From assembly GCA_000752215.1 (NCBI GenBank), contig CCFG01000011.1, positions 140,111 through 204,110 on the forward strand: a stretch of 64,000 nt of DNA, in the 5' to 3' direction. The notes beneath the pieces were generated by a model that saw only the letters and a list, made by a program, of their open reading frames with translations, made no database searches and was not told where the DNA came from. This DNA is from a bacterium MS4 (lineage in GTDB: Bacteria; Bacillota; Clostridia; Oscillospirales; Acutalibacteraceae). A program made the position numbers and the translations under genes. Every line of letters starts with the position of its first letter. The stretch's first letter is position 1. Shown here piece by piece: positions 8,572 through 19,139 of the stretch.

Positions 8572-8599
8572 ATTTATTAACCCGAAAGGATTTTGTTTC

Positions 8600-10312
8600 A
8601 TGCAGCTCTCGAAGCTAAAGAAAACAAAAAGCGCATACAGAGATTCCGGTTATCAGTTATTGAATAAAACAGCGGATGATTTATATATTGTAGGTATCCA
8701 GACGGTCAGAATCCTGAAAAGAGTTGGACGCAGGCTTTCCCGGTTTTTCAGACCGTTTACGAATTTATGCAGATCGATCTACGCCGCCACAGTCGGCAAA
8801 CGGATTTCCCGCCTGAAAGAAGAGTTTCAGTCCATCCGGGAAGGGTTTTCTATTGCCCGCGACAGGATTGCACAGGCAAGAAAACTGGGCTACGGACGTG
8901 TTTTTAAAGAGTATCTTACCGTTACGGGAAAAAGTTTTGTCCGTCACAGGGGCTTTGTGTTTTCTATTTTGAACATTGTGGTTCCCATAGGAGCAATTTT
9001 TCTTTTGGGGGCTACCGTGCATTTCTGGAACGGACTGAATTACGGCTTGGTTCTTGCCTATGACGGGAAGGAAGTCGCTACTATTCAGAATGAAAAGACC
9101 TTTGAAGAGGCGAGCGAAATGGTGAGCCAACGCATGGTTCACGACACGGCCGACAGTGATATCAATATCAACGTCACCCCCACGTTTCGGCTTGAAGTAG
9201 TGGATGCAAACAGTTTTTTGGAGGTTAATTCGGTCTGCGACAAGATTATCCAGCAGTCAAACGGAATCATTGAGGAAGCAAGCGGCCTTTATGTAAACGG
9301 CGAGTTGCTCGGCGCGGTGAAAAGCAGCGCGGATCTGCGCTATATGCTGCAGAATGTTTTGAACAAGGCAAAGGGCGGGGACACGAGCGCTTCGGTGGAC
9401 TTTGCGCAGGATGTGGAGACCATCAACGGGCTGTTTCCGACCACAACGATTATGGCTACCGAGTCAATGGATAAACTGATCAACGGTACTTCCCAGTCGG
9501 CGGTGACCTATACCGTAAAAGAAGGGGATACGGTTACTTCCATTGCCAAGGCAAACCATACGACCATTTCCGAGCTGAACAAAATCAACAGCAATCAGCT
9601 GGGGGACAATCTGATGCCGGGGGATTTGATTAACCTGCAGGTTGCAGTCCCGACGCTGAATGTTCAGTTGACCAAAAATTTGACGTATGAAGTTCCTCTT
9701 TCGTATAAAACAGTAACGATTAAGGATGATTCCCAGTATACCGATTATTCCAAAGTGAAGACCGATGGCGTAAACGGAACGCAGAAATGTGTTGACAAGG
9801 TGTATTATGTAAACGGCGTCGAACAAAAGCGCGACGTCATCAGCAGAACCGTTGTGGTGCCGTCCACTGATAAGGTGGTAATCACGGGAACCAAGAAGCG
9901 GCCGAAGTACAGCGGCGCCGGCGTCAGCAGCGGAAACCTGATGTGGCCGGTTCCGTCCCTTCACACCATTACCACTTATTTCACATGGCGCTGGGGCAGC
10001 TTCCATACCGGTATCGATATCTCCGGCGGCAGCGCCTACGGGAAAACGATTGTTGCGGCCGACGGCGGTACCGTTGTATCGGCGGGCTGGAGCAGCGGCT
10101 ACGGCTACTGTGTAAAAATCAGCCACGGCGGCGGGCTGCAGACGCTTTACGGCCATGCAAGCAAAATTCTGGTTTCGGCGGGCCAGAGAGTCTCCAAAGG
10201 GCAGGCGATTGCCCTTGTAGGAAGCACCGGAAACTCCACCGGTCCGCACTGTCATTTTGAAGTGATTAAAAACGGCACCAAGGTGAATCCGCTGAGTTAT
10301 GTCAGCAGGTAA
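8600..10312 (+). CDS. Membrane-anchored M23 peptidoglycan endopeptidase with LysM and G5 domains
   Basis: 570 residues. A basic cytosolic N-terminus is followed by one membrane helix near residues 116-138. Then come an extracellular region, a LysM domain (YTVKEGDTVTSIAKANHTTI, ~303-350), a G5 domain (~355-430) and a C-terminal M23 domain. The metal site HTGID near 474 and the HCHFE box near 552 (His replaces the common Leu between the histidines) are visible. Predicted to cut peptide cross-bridges in the wall at the cell surface. Followed by a strong terminator; murA, walJ and rlmH come next. Confidence 0.88.
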   Translation: MQLSKLKKTKSAYRDSGYQLLNKTADDLYIVGIQTVRILKRVGRRLSRFFRPFTNLCRSIYAATVGKRISRLKEEFQSIREGFSIARDRIAQARKLGYGRVFKEYLTVTGKSFVRHRGFVFSILNIVVPIGAIFLLGATVHFWNGLNYGLVLAYDGKEVATIQNEKTFEEASEMVSQRMVHDTADSDININVTPTFRLEVVDANSFLEVNSVCDKIIQQSNGIIEEASGLYVNGELLGAVKSSADLRYMLQNVLNKAKGGDTSASVDFAQDVETINGLFPTTTIMATESMDKLINGTSQSAVTYTVKEGDTVTSIAKANHTTISELNKINSNQLGDNLMPGDLINLQVAVPTLNVQLTKNLTYEVPLSYKTVTIKDDSQYTDYSKVKTDGVNGTQKCVDKVYYVNGVEQKRDVISRTVVVPSTDKVVITGTKKRPKYSGAGVSSGNLMWPVPSLHTITTYFTWRWGSFHTGIDISGGSAYGKTIVAADGGTVVSAGWSSGYGYCVKISHGGGLQTLYGHASKILVSAGQRVSKGQAIALVGSTGNSTGPHCHFEVIKNGTKVNPLSYVSR

Positions 10313-10331
10313 TATTTTGGCAAAACACGGA

Positions 10332-10372
10332 AAGCATTCTGTTTCCCAGAACGGGAAACAGAACGCTTTTTA
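10332..10372 (+). terminator. Terminator after the M23 peptidase gene
   Basis: 16-bp stem with a single A/C mismatch (arms AAGCATTCTGTTTCCC and GGGAAACAGAACGCTT), 5-nt loop and a short U tail. Confidence 0.8.
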
Positions 10373-10411
10373 GTAATATTTACAAAAACAGACTATTTGT
10401 TTTGTTAGTTA

Positions 10412-10440
10412 TTGACTTTTCCATCATTGTGTATTATTAT
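10412..10440 (+). promoter_or_regulatory. Promoter of murA
   Basis: TTGACT at 10412-10417 and TATTAT at 10435-10440 with 17-nt spacing. It leaves an AT-rich leader of about 165 nt before the murA TTG start, in which I see no clear conserved RNA element. Confidence 0.6.
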
Positions 10441-10610
10441 CATTAACAGTGCAACAAAATAAATAATTGGCTATTTCTTCCTTCTTTTTTCGTATATTTT
10501 AGTTGATTACTTTCAAAATATTTACAACAATATATTCATTGAAAACGCTTAATATTTTGCGTAAAAATGTAATAATAGTATTGTTTAACTTTAGATTGGA
10601 GCGTGCCGCA

Positions 10611-11894
10611 TTGGACAAGTACGTTATTAAGGGTGGCAATCGCCTGACCGGTGAAGTCACCATCAGCGGTGCAAAGAACGCCGCGATCGCAATTATACCG
10701 GCAGCGATTTTGGCAGATGGTGTGTGCTGTATTGAAAATATTCCGAATATTACAGACGTTTCTTCCATTACAAGAATCCTGTATGATATGGGAGCTAAGA
10801 TTCGCAATATTGACAAATCGACGATTGAAATTGATCCAAGACCGATTCATACCCACGTGGCGTCCTACGAACTGGCGCGTCATATACGTGGGTCTTATTA
10901 CCTTTTAGGCGCTTTGCTTGGCCGCTTTAACCACGCGGTGGTTACCATGCCGGGCGGTTGCGACTTTGGGGTCCGCCCGATTGACCAGCACCTGAAGGGC
11001 TTTGCGGCCCTCGGCGCGGCCTATAAGCTGGAGGGCGGCATGGTGGACGTCTATACGCAGGCTTTAACAGGAGCCAATATTTATCTTGATGTTGTGTCTG
11101 TCGGCGCAACCGTAAATATTATGTTGGCTGCTGTAAAGGCAAAAGGAATGACAGTCATTGAAAATGCTGCAAAGGAACCCCATATTGTCGACCTTGCCAA
11201 CTTTTTGAATTCCATGGGAGCGGATATCAGGGGCGCCGGCACCGATGTGATCAAAATATACGGTGTGACCCATCTGGCCGGAACGACTTATTCGATTATT
11301 CCCGACCAGATTGAAGCGGGGACCTATATGGTTGCCGCGGCGGCGACCGGCGGAGATGTCCTTGTTAAAAACGTAATTCCCAAGCACCTGGAATCCATAT
11401 CCGCAAAGCTGGAGGAAATGGGCGTTCAGGTGGAGGAATTCGACGACGCGGTCCGTGTCAGCCGCACGGGAAAACTGAACAAATGCAATATCAAGACAAT
11501 GCCCCATCCGGGCTTCCCGACGGATATGCAGCCGCAGATCGCGGTGCTTCTTTCCATGGCAAACGGGACGAGTATCATTAATGAGAGTGTCTGGGACAAT
11601 CGCTTCCGTTACGTGGAGGAGCTCAGAAGAATGGGAGCGCAGATTTCCGTTGACGGCAAGCTTGCTGTTGTGGAAGGCGTGGATCATTTGAATGCCGCTC
11701 CTGTAAAGGCAACCGACTTGCGTGCCGGTGCGGCGATGATGATCGCGGCGCTTGCGGCGTCGGGCACCACTCAGATTGAGGACATCAACCATATTGAGCG
11801 CGGATATGAAAATGTAGAGCAGAAGCTTTTGAATTTAGGGGCGGATATTCAGCGGATTCATGTTCCTGAGCCGGCAGTGGCGCAGGCAATCTGA
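10611..11894 (+). CDS. murA: UDP-N-acetylglucosamine 1-carboxyvinyltransferase
   Basis: 427 residues. Transfers enolpyruvate from PEP to UDP-GlcNAc, the first committed step of peptidoglycan synthesis. The PEP-binding, fosfomycin-target cysteine is Cys117 in MPGGCDFGVRPIDQHLKG, and the N-terminal GGNRLTGEVTISGAKNAA loop carries the substrate Lys/Asn pair. TTG at 10611 is chosen over the longer frame because GGAG lies 9 nt upstream and the product starts DKYVIKGG as in the family. Sits between a wall hydrolase gene and walJ. Confidence 0.95.
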   Translation: MDKYVIKGGNRLTGEVTISGAKNAAIAIIPAAILADGVCCIENIPNITDVSSITRILYDMGAKIRNIDKSTIEIDPRPIHTHVASYELARHIRGSYYLLGALLGRFNHAVVTMPGGCDFGVRPIDQHLKGFAALGAAYKLEGGMVDVYTQALTGANIYLDVVSVGATVNIMLAAVKAKGMTVIENAAKEPHIVDLANFLNSMGADIRGAGTDVIKIYGVTHLAGTTYSIIPDQIEAGTYMVAAAATGGDVLVKNVIPKHLESISAKLEEMGVQVEEFDDAVRVSRTGKLNKCNIKTMPHPGFPTDMQPQIAVLLSMANGTSIINESVWDNRFRYVEELRRMGAQISVDGKLAVVEGVDHLNAAPVKATDLRAGAAMMIAALAASGTTQIEDINHIERGYENVEQKLLNLGADIQRIHVPEPAVAQAI

Positions 11895-11912
11895 ATATTT
11901 TTGAACGATTTG

Positions 11913-11946
11913 AAAGGGATTGACATCGGTCTTTCCCTTTTCTTTA
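11913..11946 (+). terminator. Possible terminator between murA and walJ
   Basis: 7-bp stem AAAGGGA/TCCCTTT with a 14-nt loop followed by TTCTTTATTT. Modest strength; read-through into the next gene is likely. Confidence 0.45.
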
Positions 11947-11961
11947 TTTGGGAGGTCATTC

Positions 11962-12756
11962 ATGGCGAGAATATGTCCGCTTTTCAGCGGAAGCAGCGGA
12001 AACAGTTATTACATAGGTTCTTCCTGCGAGGGGATTCTGATCGACGCGGGAAGAACGGCAAAGCAGCTCAACAATATGCTGGAAACCTGCGGGATAGGTA
12101 TTGAGTCGGTGAAAGCGATTTTTGTCACGCATGAACATATCGACCATATCCGGGGCCTGCGCGTGTTGGCTTCCCGAAAGCACATTCCGGTTTACACCTC
12201 TTCCGGTACTTTAGATGCGCTGGAGAGGATGGGGTGCGCCAACGGGACTTTTCAGGCTGATGTGATCGGTGAAAAGGGAATGGAATGCGCGGGTATGTTT
12301 ATCAAGCCCTTCCGCACCTCCCACGACTGTGCGGAAAGCGTCGGATACCGTGTGCAGACCCACGACGGGCGAAGCGTCGGCTTTTCCACCGATCTCGGCT
12401 TTCTGTCCGACACGGTGCGCGATCAGCTGACCGGCGCGGATCTGGTGGTGCTGGAATCAAACCATGACGTCGGAATGCTGAAAAACGGGCCATATCCGTA
12501 CCCGCTGAAGCGGAGGATTTTGTCCGACACGGGCCACCTTTCGAATCAGGCTTGCGCAGATGAGCTTACGAATCTGGCGCAAAAGGGAACGACGCGGTTT
12601 ATTCTGGCACACTTGAGCGCTGAAAACAACACGCCGGAGCTTGCGTTTCAAACGGCCCTGTGTTCTCTTTCCGTGGCCGGGCTGAAAGAGGGAGTCGACT
12701 TCCAGCTTTCCGTTGCGCCGAGAGAAAACAACACGGGAAAAGGAATTATTTTTTAG
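11962..12756 (+). CDS. walJ: MBL-fold metallohydrolase, WalJ/YycJ type
   Basis: 264 residues. Metallo-beta-lactamase fold with the metal motif THEHIDHIRG near residue 54 and SGSSGNSYYIG near residue 8, characteristic of YycJ/WalJ. In Bacillus and relatives walJ sits in the walRKHIJ operon and rlmH lies nearby; here walJ is directly followed by rlmH but walRK are absent from the neighbourhood. WalJ has been linked to coordination of cell division and DNA replication, with nuclease-like similarity; activity here is inferred. GGAGGT precedes ATG 11962; the upstream in-frame ATG at 11920 has no ribosome site. Confidence 0.82.
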   Translation: MARICPLFSGSSGNSYYIGSSCEGILIDAGRTAKQLNNMLETCGIGIESVKAIFVTHEHIDHIRGLRVLASRKHIPVYTSSGTLDALERMGCANGTFQADVIGEKGMECAGMFIKPFRTSHDCAESVGYRVQTHDGRSVGFSTDLGFLSDTVRDQLTGADLVVLESNHDVGMLKNGPYPYPLKRRILSDTGHLSNQACADELTNLAQKGTTRFILAHLSAENNTPELAFQTALCSLSVAGLKEGVDFQLSVAPRENNTGKGIIF

Positions 12757-12764
12757 GTGGAATT

Positions 12765-13244
12765 ATGCTTACGGTTCATCTTATCTGTGTCGGAAAACTG
12801 AAGGAAGCCTATTGGAAGGACGCCTGTGCGGAGTATGAAAAAAGGCTGCGTGCATTCTGCAGCTTTTCCATCATCGAGCTGCCCGAGTGCAGGCTGCCGG
12901 ATAATCCGTCGGACGCTCAGATCAGGGCCGCCCTGAAAACAGAGGGGGACGCTATTCTTTCCGCCGCGGGAAATTCCGCCTTGTTAGCGCTTTGCATTGA
13001 GGGGAAAGCGCTTTCCTCCGAGCAGCTTTCCGATAAAATCAATACGCTGGCCGTAAACGGAACCAGCACAGTCAGCTTTGTCATCGGAAGCTCGTTTGGG
13101 CTCAGTGAGGCAGTAAAGCAAAAGGCCGATTTCCGCCTTTCCATGTCGCCGATGACTTTTCCTCATCAGCTGGCCCGTGTGATGCTTTGTGAGCAGATAT
13201 ACCGCGCCTTTCAGATCATCCATCACGGCAAATATCATAAATGA
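12765..13244 (+). CDS. rlmH: 23S rRNA (pseudouridine1915-N3)-methyltransferase
   Basis: 159 residues, the typical RlmH length. SPOUT-fold enzyme that methylates pseudouridine 1915 in helix 69 of 23S rRNA. The diagnostic FVIGSSFGLSEAV knot segment, the SPMTFPHQLARVMLCEQIYRA segment and the terminal HHGKYHK are all present. ATG 12765 follows AGGTGG; an in-frame start further upstream lies inside walJ. Separated from walJ by 8 nt, so co-transcribed. Confidence 0.95.
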   Translation: MLTVHLICVGKLKEAYWKDACAEYEKRLRAFCSFSIIELPECRLPDNPSDAQIRAALKTEGDAILSAAGNSALLALCIEGKALSSEQLSDKINTLAVNGTSTVSFVIGSSFGLSEAVKQKADFRLSMSPMTFPHQLARVMLCEQIYRAFQIIHHGKYHK

Positions 13245-13273
13245 TCGCCTTTAAACGGTATGAGCACATAAAA

Positions 13274-13304
13274 ACCGCCGTCCGGAATATTTCCGGGCGG
13301 CGGT
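13274..13304. terminator. Bidirectional terminator between rlmH and gdhA
   Basis: 14-bp GC-rich stem with one G-U pair and a 3-nt loop. On the minus strand it is followed by TTTTTATG, on the plus strand by TAATTCTTTTG. It serves the convergent rlmH and gdhA transcripts. Confidence 0.8.
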
Positions 13305-13330
13305 AATTCTTTTGTTAAGTAGAGTTTTAA

Positions 13331-14674
<1,344 letters not shown>

Positions 14675-14682
14675 CTATATAA

Positions 14683-14724
14683 AATTGAGAACGGTATTAT
14701 TCGACTTAATAATACTTCTCAATT
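14683..14724. repeat. Long imperfect palindrome over the gdhA promoter
   Basis: Arms of 17 and 19 nt (AATTGAGAA then GTATTATT, with a 2-nt insert in one arm) flank a 6-nt centre. A minus-strand promoter, TTGAGA and TAATAC with a 17-nt spacer, lies wholly inside it. It may be an operator for a dimeric regulator, or an mRNA hairpin if transcription starts further upstream. Confidence 0.55.
14694..14722 (-). promoter_or_regulatory. Candidate gdhA promoter
   Basis: Minus-strand TTGAGA (14722-14717) and TAATAC (14699-14694), 17-nt spacer, about 30 nt upstream of the gdhA start codon. It coincides with the palindrome arms, so occupancy of the palindrome would block it. Confidence 0.45.
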
Positions 14725-14897
14725 CAACAGTTTAGCACAGCAAAAGCCCGGATACAATCATTTACAATTAAAATTTATAAAAAAATACTTGCTTTTTGCA
14801 GGACAAACGTATCAATTCTGCAAAAAGACGGAAAATAAAGGGGAGCGATTGAAAATTTGTGCATTAAAATGAAATGTCCCTTTCAATTCGAAAAAGA

Positions 14898-14926
14898 TTG
14901 ACACTGCATACAGAATATAATAGAAT
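14898..14926 (+). promoter_or_regulatory. glnA promoter
   Basis: TTGACA at 14898-14903 and TAGAAT at 14921-14926 with a 17-nt spacer (a TATAAT also lies at 14916-14921). Predicts a leader of about 75 nt containing a terminator-like hairpin. Confidence 0.7.
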
Positions 14927-14951
14927 ATACTTATTATTGAAATGATGTAGA

Positions 14952-14994
14952 CAAGGAGGTTCTGTAAAGGAGCACCCTTGTTATTTTTATTTTC
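14952..14994 (+). terminator. Leader terminator (attenuator) in front of glnA
   Basis: A stem of about 8 bp (ACAAG and GGT pairing with ACC and CTTGT, 2-nt bulge) is followed by TTATTTTTATTTTC, all between the glnA promoter and its GGAGGT ribosome site. An RNA-binding ANTAR protein is encoded immediately after glnA, so antitermination at this hairpin is a reasonable model. I could not find the paired A1/G4 hexaloops expected of a classic ANTAR target. Confidence 0.45.
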
Positions 14995-15008
14995 AGGGAG
15001 GTATCGAT

Positions 15009-16340
15009 TTGAGTAAATATACAAAAGACGACATTATCAGGATGATTGATGAAAATAATGTGCGGTTTATCCGCATGCAGTTTACGGACATTTTGGGTGC
15101 CTTGAAAAATGTGGCCATTACGACCAGCCAGATCGAAAAGGCGCTTGACAATCAGTGCATGTTCGACGGCTCGTCCATTGAAGGGTTCGTCAGGATCGAG
15201 GAGTCCGACATGTACCTCAGACCGGATCTGGATTCTTTTACCATCCTTCCGTGGCACACGCAGCACGGCCGTGTCGCCCGTCTGATCTGCGATATCTACA
15301 AGCCGAACGGAGAGCCGTTTGAGGGTGACCCCCGCTATGTCCTGAAAAGGACGCTGAAGGAAGCGGCGGAGATGGGTTACACGTTCAACGTGGGCCCCGA
15401 ATGCGAATTTTTCCTGTTCAACACGGACGAATTCGGGCATCCTACAACCGTTACACACGATACCGCCGGCTATTTTGATCTGGGGCCGTCCGACCTGGGC
15501 GAAAGCGCGCGCCGCGATATCTGCCTGAATCTTGAAGAGATGGGGTTTGAAATCGAAGCGTCGCACCATGAGGTCGCCTTTGCGCAGCACGAGATCGATT
15601 TTAAATACAGCGAGGCGCTTTCCGCGGCGGATAATATTCTGACCTTCAAGATGGTCGTGAAGTCCTGCGCGGATTCCCACGGGCTTTGCGCCACCTTTAT
15701 GCCCAAGCCGGTTTACGGTCGCTGCGGTTCCGGAATGCACACCAACATGTCCCTGTTCAAAGACGGAAAGAATGCCTTTTACGATCCTGACAGCGAGACC
15801 GGGTTAAGCCATATTGCATATAATTTTATTGCGGGTATTTTAAAGCATATCAAAGGGATGTGCGCCATCACCAACCCGCTGGTCAATTCCTACAAGAGAC
15901 TGGTTCCGGGTTTTGAGGCGCCCTGCAATATCGCCTGGACTTTAAGCAACCGCAGCGCGCTGATCCGTGTACCCGCTTCCAGAGGGGAAGGCACGCGGGT
16001 GGAACTGCGCAACCCTGATCCTGCCTGCAATCCTTATCTGGAGTTTGCGGTGCTGCTCGCGGCGGGACTGGATGGAATCAAAAATGACCTGACGCCGCCC
16101 GACGCGGTTGCCGCGAACATTTATGATTTTGATATCGGAGAAAGAGCGGCTGCGGGAATCGAGGCTTTGCCGACGGATCTCAACAACGCTGTTTTAGAAA
16201 TGAAGGCGGATCCCTTTATCGAAAAGACACTGGGTGACCATGTGTTTAACAAATACACCGAGGCGAAGGAAAGAGAGTGGTACGACTTTTCCACTACGGT
16301 TACGGAGTGGGAGCTGGACCAGTATCTGAATAAATTCTGA
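15009..16340 (+). CDS. glnA: Glutamine synthetase type I
   Basis: 443 residues, the GSI-alpha length seen in Gram-positives. Condenses glutamate and ammonium with ATP. Present are the [16 protein letters not shown] metal/ATP segment near residue 53, the latch region, and [10 protein letters not shown] and NRSALIRVP active-site segments. The adenylylation tyrosine context of GSI-beta is absent, as expected. TTG start at 15009 follows GGGAGGT at 7 nt. The next gene, 47 nt on, encodes an ANTAR RNA-binding regulator, a known clostridial arrangement for nitrogen control. Confidence 0.95.
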   Translation: MSKYTKDDIIRMIDENNVRFIRMQFTDILGALKNVAITTSQIEKALDNQCMFDGSSIEGFVRIEESDMYLRPDLDSFTILPWHTQHGRVARLICDIYKPNGEPFEGDPRYVLKRTLKEAAEMGYTFNVGPECEFFLFNTDEFGHPTTVTHDTAGYFDLGPSDLGESARRDICLNLEEMGFEIEASHHEVAFAQHEIDFKYSEALSAADNILTFKMVVKSCADSHGLCATFMPKPVYGRCGSGMHTNMSLFKDGKNAFYDPDSETGLSHIAYNFIAGILKHIKGMCAITNPLVNSYKRLVPGFEAPCNIAWTLSNRSALIRVPASRGEGTRVELRNPDPACNPYLEFAVLLAAGLDGIKNDLTPPDAVAANIYDFDIGERAAAGIEALPTDLNNAVLEMKADPFIEKTLGDHVFNKYTEAKEREWYDFSTTVTEWELDQYLNKF

Positions 16341-16386
16341 TTAGGCTGCCAAAAACACCACATTCCTTTCTACGGAGTTGTTAAAG

Positions 16387-16929
16387 ATGAGCAGTATTCT
16401 TGTAGCGAATTCAAATGCGGATTACGCTAAAAAAATAGCGGCCGTACTCCGTACCGGCGGTTTGAATGTCAGTGGTGTGTGTACAACCGGCTCGCAGGTA
16501 ATCGATTTTGCGAACAGGCATTATCATGGAGGCGTGGTGGTCTGCAGCGTAAAGCTGATGGATATGCCGGCGCTGAACCTGCCGAGGTCGGTCGGTTCCA
16601 ATTACGATTTCCTGTTTATCGTAAAGTCCCAGCAGATGGATATTTCCGAATCGCTTTCCTGCGCCAGCTTAATCATGCCGATCAATCGGATGGACCTGAT
16701 TTCTTCCGTGAATATGCTGCTGAATATTTCCGATTACAGCAGCCTAACCATTAAAAAGAAGATCGCCAATGGGAACTATGATGAAAAACAGGTGATTGAA
16801 CAGGCGAAAAATATTCTGATGGAACGCAATAATTTTACCGAACCGCAGGCACACCGGTTTATTCAAAAGAAAAGTATGGATTCAGGTAAAAAAATGATAG
16901 AAACCGCAATGATTATTCTGAATTTATAG
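16387..16929 (+). CDS. ANTAR-domain antiterminator response regulator (NitR-like)
   Basis: 180 residues. A receiver-like N-terminal domain (ILVANSNADYAKKIAAVL) lacks the usual phospho-acceptor Asp in context, so it is a pseudo-receiver. The C-terminal ~55 residues (QAKNILMERNNFTEPQAHRFI, then a Met/Ala-rich helix) fit the RNA-binding ANTAR three-helix bundle. ATG 16387 was chosen because GGAG lies about 9 nt upstream; an in-frame TTG at 16378 has no spacing from it. Location right after glnA matches the nitrogen-assimilation antiterminators described in solvent-producing clostridia. Target transcripts are inferred. Confidence 0.78.
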   Translation: MSSILVANSNADYAKKIAAVLRTGGLNVSGVCTTGSQVIDFANRHYHGGVVVCSVKLMDMPALNLPRSVGSNYDFLFIVKSQQMDISESLSCASLIMPINRMDLISSVNMLLNISDYSSLTIKKKIANGNYDEKQVIEQAKNILMERNNFTEPQAHRFIQKKSMDSGKKMIETAMIILNL

Positions 16930-16942
16930 GAGGTGGATTTTG

Positions 16943-17776
16943 TTGAAATTTACAAAGATGCAGGGCATCGGCAATGACTATATCTATATCAATTGTTTTG
17001 AGGAAAAAGTCCAAAATCCATCCGAGCTTTCCATAAAGCTCAGTGAAAGACATTTCGGCGTCGGTTCGGACGGAATTATCTTAATAGAGCCGTCCGACAA
17101 AGCCGACTGCCGTATGGATATTTATAACTCGGACGGGTCGCAGGCAATGATGTGCGGCAACGGGATCCGCTGTGTGGGCAAATACGTGTACGAACGTGGA
17201 ATTATAAAAAAGGACGTTCTGAAGGTCGACACTATGAGCGGCGTAAAAACGCTTTATCTGGATGTCGAAAATGGGATAGTCGTTTCCGTTACCGTGGACA
17301 TGGGCAGGCCGGATTTTCAGACCGAAAAGATTCCGGTGACGTACCCGAAGGACCGGATGATCGACGAGCCCGTTGTGTTCGGCACAACGGAATACAGGGT
17401 GACCTGTGTTTCTATGGGAAATCCGCACTGTGTGCTGTTTGTCGACGATGTAACCAAGGTGGAGATTGAAAGAATCGGTCCGGTGCTGGAGTGCGACAAA
17501 ATTTTTCCGCACAGGGCAAACATTGAGTTTGTTCAGGTGCTGAGTCCGGAAGAAGTGAATATGCGCGTGTGGGAACGCGGCTCCGGGGAAACCTGGGCGT
17601 GCGGAACCGGGGCGTGCGCCGTGGCGGTCGCCTGTGCGGCGAACCGGAAAACAGGCCGCAGTGTAACCATCCATCTCAGGGGCGGCGACTTGCATATCAA
17701 ATGGGAAGAAAAGACGGATGAGGTATTGATGCGCGGTCCGGCGGAATTCGTCTTTGACGGGACGATAGAGATTTAG
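16943..17776 (+). CDS. dapF: Diaminopimelate epimerase
   Basis: 277 residues. Interconverts LL- and meso-DAP for lysine and peptidoglycan. The two catalytic cysteines are visible in MMCGNGIRC near residue 73 and in GSGETWACGTGACA near residue 214. Tandem TTG codons at 16940 and 16943 follow AGGAGGTGG; the second gives the standard KFTKMQGIGNDY N-terminus with 9-nt spacing. Followed 48 nt later by dapL, so two successive DAP steps are linked. Confidence 0.95.
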   Translation: MKFTKMQGIGNDYIYINCFEEKVQNPSELSIKLSERHFGVGSDGIILIEPSDKADCRMDIYNSDGSQAMMCGNGIRCVGKYVYERGIIKKDVLKVDTMSGVKTLYLDVENGIVVSVTVDMGRPDFQTEKIPVTYPKDRMIDEPVVFGTTEYRVTCVSMGNPHCVLFVDDVTKVEIERIGPVLECDKIFPHRANIEFVQVLSPEEVNMRVWERGSGETWACGTGACAVAVACAANRKTGRSVTIHLRGGDLHIKWEEKTDEVLMRGPAEFVFDGTIEI

Positions 17777-17824
17777 CTTCTGCTGCTGTCTGCCGGAAAT
17801 CATGAATGAAGGGAATGTAGTATT

Positions 17825-19045
17825 TTGTTAAGAGTAAACGAAAACTTTGTAAAGCTGCCCGCGAGCTACCTTTTTGTGGATATCGCAAAAAAGGTGAACG
17901 AATTTTCCGGGCAGCACCCGGAAACGGAGATTATCCGCCTGGGAATCGGGGATGTTACCCGCCCGCTGCCGAAAGTGGTGGTAAAGGCCATGCAGGCCGC
18001 CGCAGAGGAGATGGGCAAAGCGGAAACCTTTCGCGGCTACGGCCCGGAAGCCGGTTATGAATTTCTTCGTACCGCAATCGCGGAAAACGATTTTATAAAG
18101 CGCGGGGTGCAGATTGACATCGATGAGATTTTTGTCAGCGACGGCGCGAAAAGCGACACCGGCAGCATCGGGGATATCTTCGGCGCGGATAACGTGGTTG
18201 CGGTGTGCGACCCGGTTTACCCGGTTTACGTCGACACCAATGTAATGGCCGGAAGAGCCGGAGAGTACAGCGAGGGCAAGGGGTGGAGCAAGATCGTCTA
18301 CATGACCTGCCGGAAGGAAAACGGATTTCTGCCCGAGCTGCCCAAAGAGCGCGCCGACATGATCTATCTTTGTTTCCCCAACAATCCCTCCGGTGTCGGA
18401 ATCAGCCGCGAAGAGCTGAAAAAGTGGGTGGATTACGCGCTTGCGAATCAATCCGTTATCCTCTACGACGCCGCGTACGAAGCATTTATCACGGAAGAGG
18501 ACATGCCGCACAGCATTTATGAAATAGAGGGCGCGAAAAAATGCGCGATTGAGTTCAGAAGCTTTTCAAAGACCGCCGGTTTTACCGGAACACGCTGCGC
18601 GTACACCATTCTTCCAAAGGAACTGGTGTTCGGCGGAGTCTCTCTGAACAAGCTGTGGGACCGGCGCCAGTCTACAAAGATGAACGGTGTTTCCTATGTC
18701 GTCCAGCGCGGCGCAGAGGCGGTTTTCTCCGCGGAAGGCCGACGGGAGGTCAGGGAAAACATCGCTTACTATCTCAATAATGCCAAAATCATTGTGGACG
18801 GCCTGAAAAAGGCGGGATTTGAAGTTTACGGCGGCGTGAACTCGCCCTATGTCTGGCTGAAAACGCCCGACGGACTTACTTCCTGGGAGTTTTTCGATCT
18901 TCTGCTTGAAAAAACCGGCGTAGTCGGTACTCCTGGTTCCGGCTTCGGCGTGGGCGGCGAAGGCTATTTCCGCCTGACTTCCTTTAACACGAAGGAAAAT
19001 ACGGAAAAAGCGTTGGAAAGAATCATCCGCTCCTTCAAAGCGTAA
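17825..19045 (+). CDS. dapL: LL-diaminopimelate aminotransferase
   Basis: 406 residues. PLP enzyme converting tetrahydrodipicolinate directly to LL-DAP, bypassing the succinylase/acetylase routes. The DapL hallmarks are present: [13 protein letters not shown] at the N-terminus, the [13 protein letters not shown] loop, FPNNPSGVG near residue 180 and the PLP lysine in [12 protein letters not shown] near residue 247. TTG start with GAAGGGA about 10 nt upstream. Pairing with dapF defines the aminotransferase variant of the lysine pathway. Confidence 0.94.
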   Translation: MLRVNENFVKLPASYLFVDIAKKVNEFSGQHPETEIIRLGIGDVTRPLPKVVVKAMQAAAEEMGKAETFRGYGPEAGYEFLRTAIAENDFIKRGVQIDIDEIFVSDGAKSDTGSIGDIFGADNVVAVCDPVYPVYVDTNVMAGRAGEYSEGKGWSKIVYMTCRKENGFLPELPKERADMIYLCFPNNPSGVGISREELKKWVDYALANQSVILYDAAYEAFITEEDMPHSIYEIEGAKKCAIEFRSFSKTAGFTGTRCAYTILPKELVFGGVSLNKLWDRRQSTKMNGVSYVVQRGAEAVFSAEGRREVRENIAYYLNNAKIIVDGLKKAGFEVYGGVNSPYVWLKTPDGLTSWEFFDLLLEKTGVVGTPGSGFGVGGEGYFRLTSFNTKENTEKALERIIRSFKA

Positions 19046-19139
19046 CGGTCAAATTGTCCATTCCATTTAGGACTAGAAACCGATTTGCTGTCTGAACAAT
19101 TGCGTTTGATGTTGAATAATAAGAATGGTTGGTGATTAA

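Noticed and set aside
14978-15016. 12-codon leader ORF overlapping the glnA start
   Set aside because: It has AAAGGAG nearby and would couple to glnA, but it is short, Phe/Leu-rich by composition of the U tail, and the spacing is poor.
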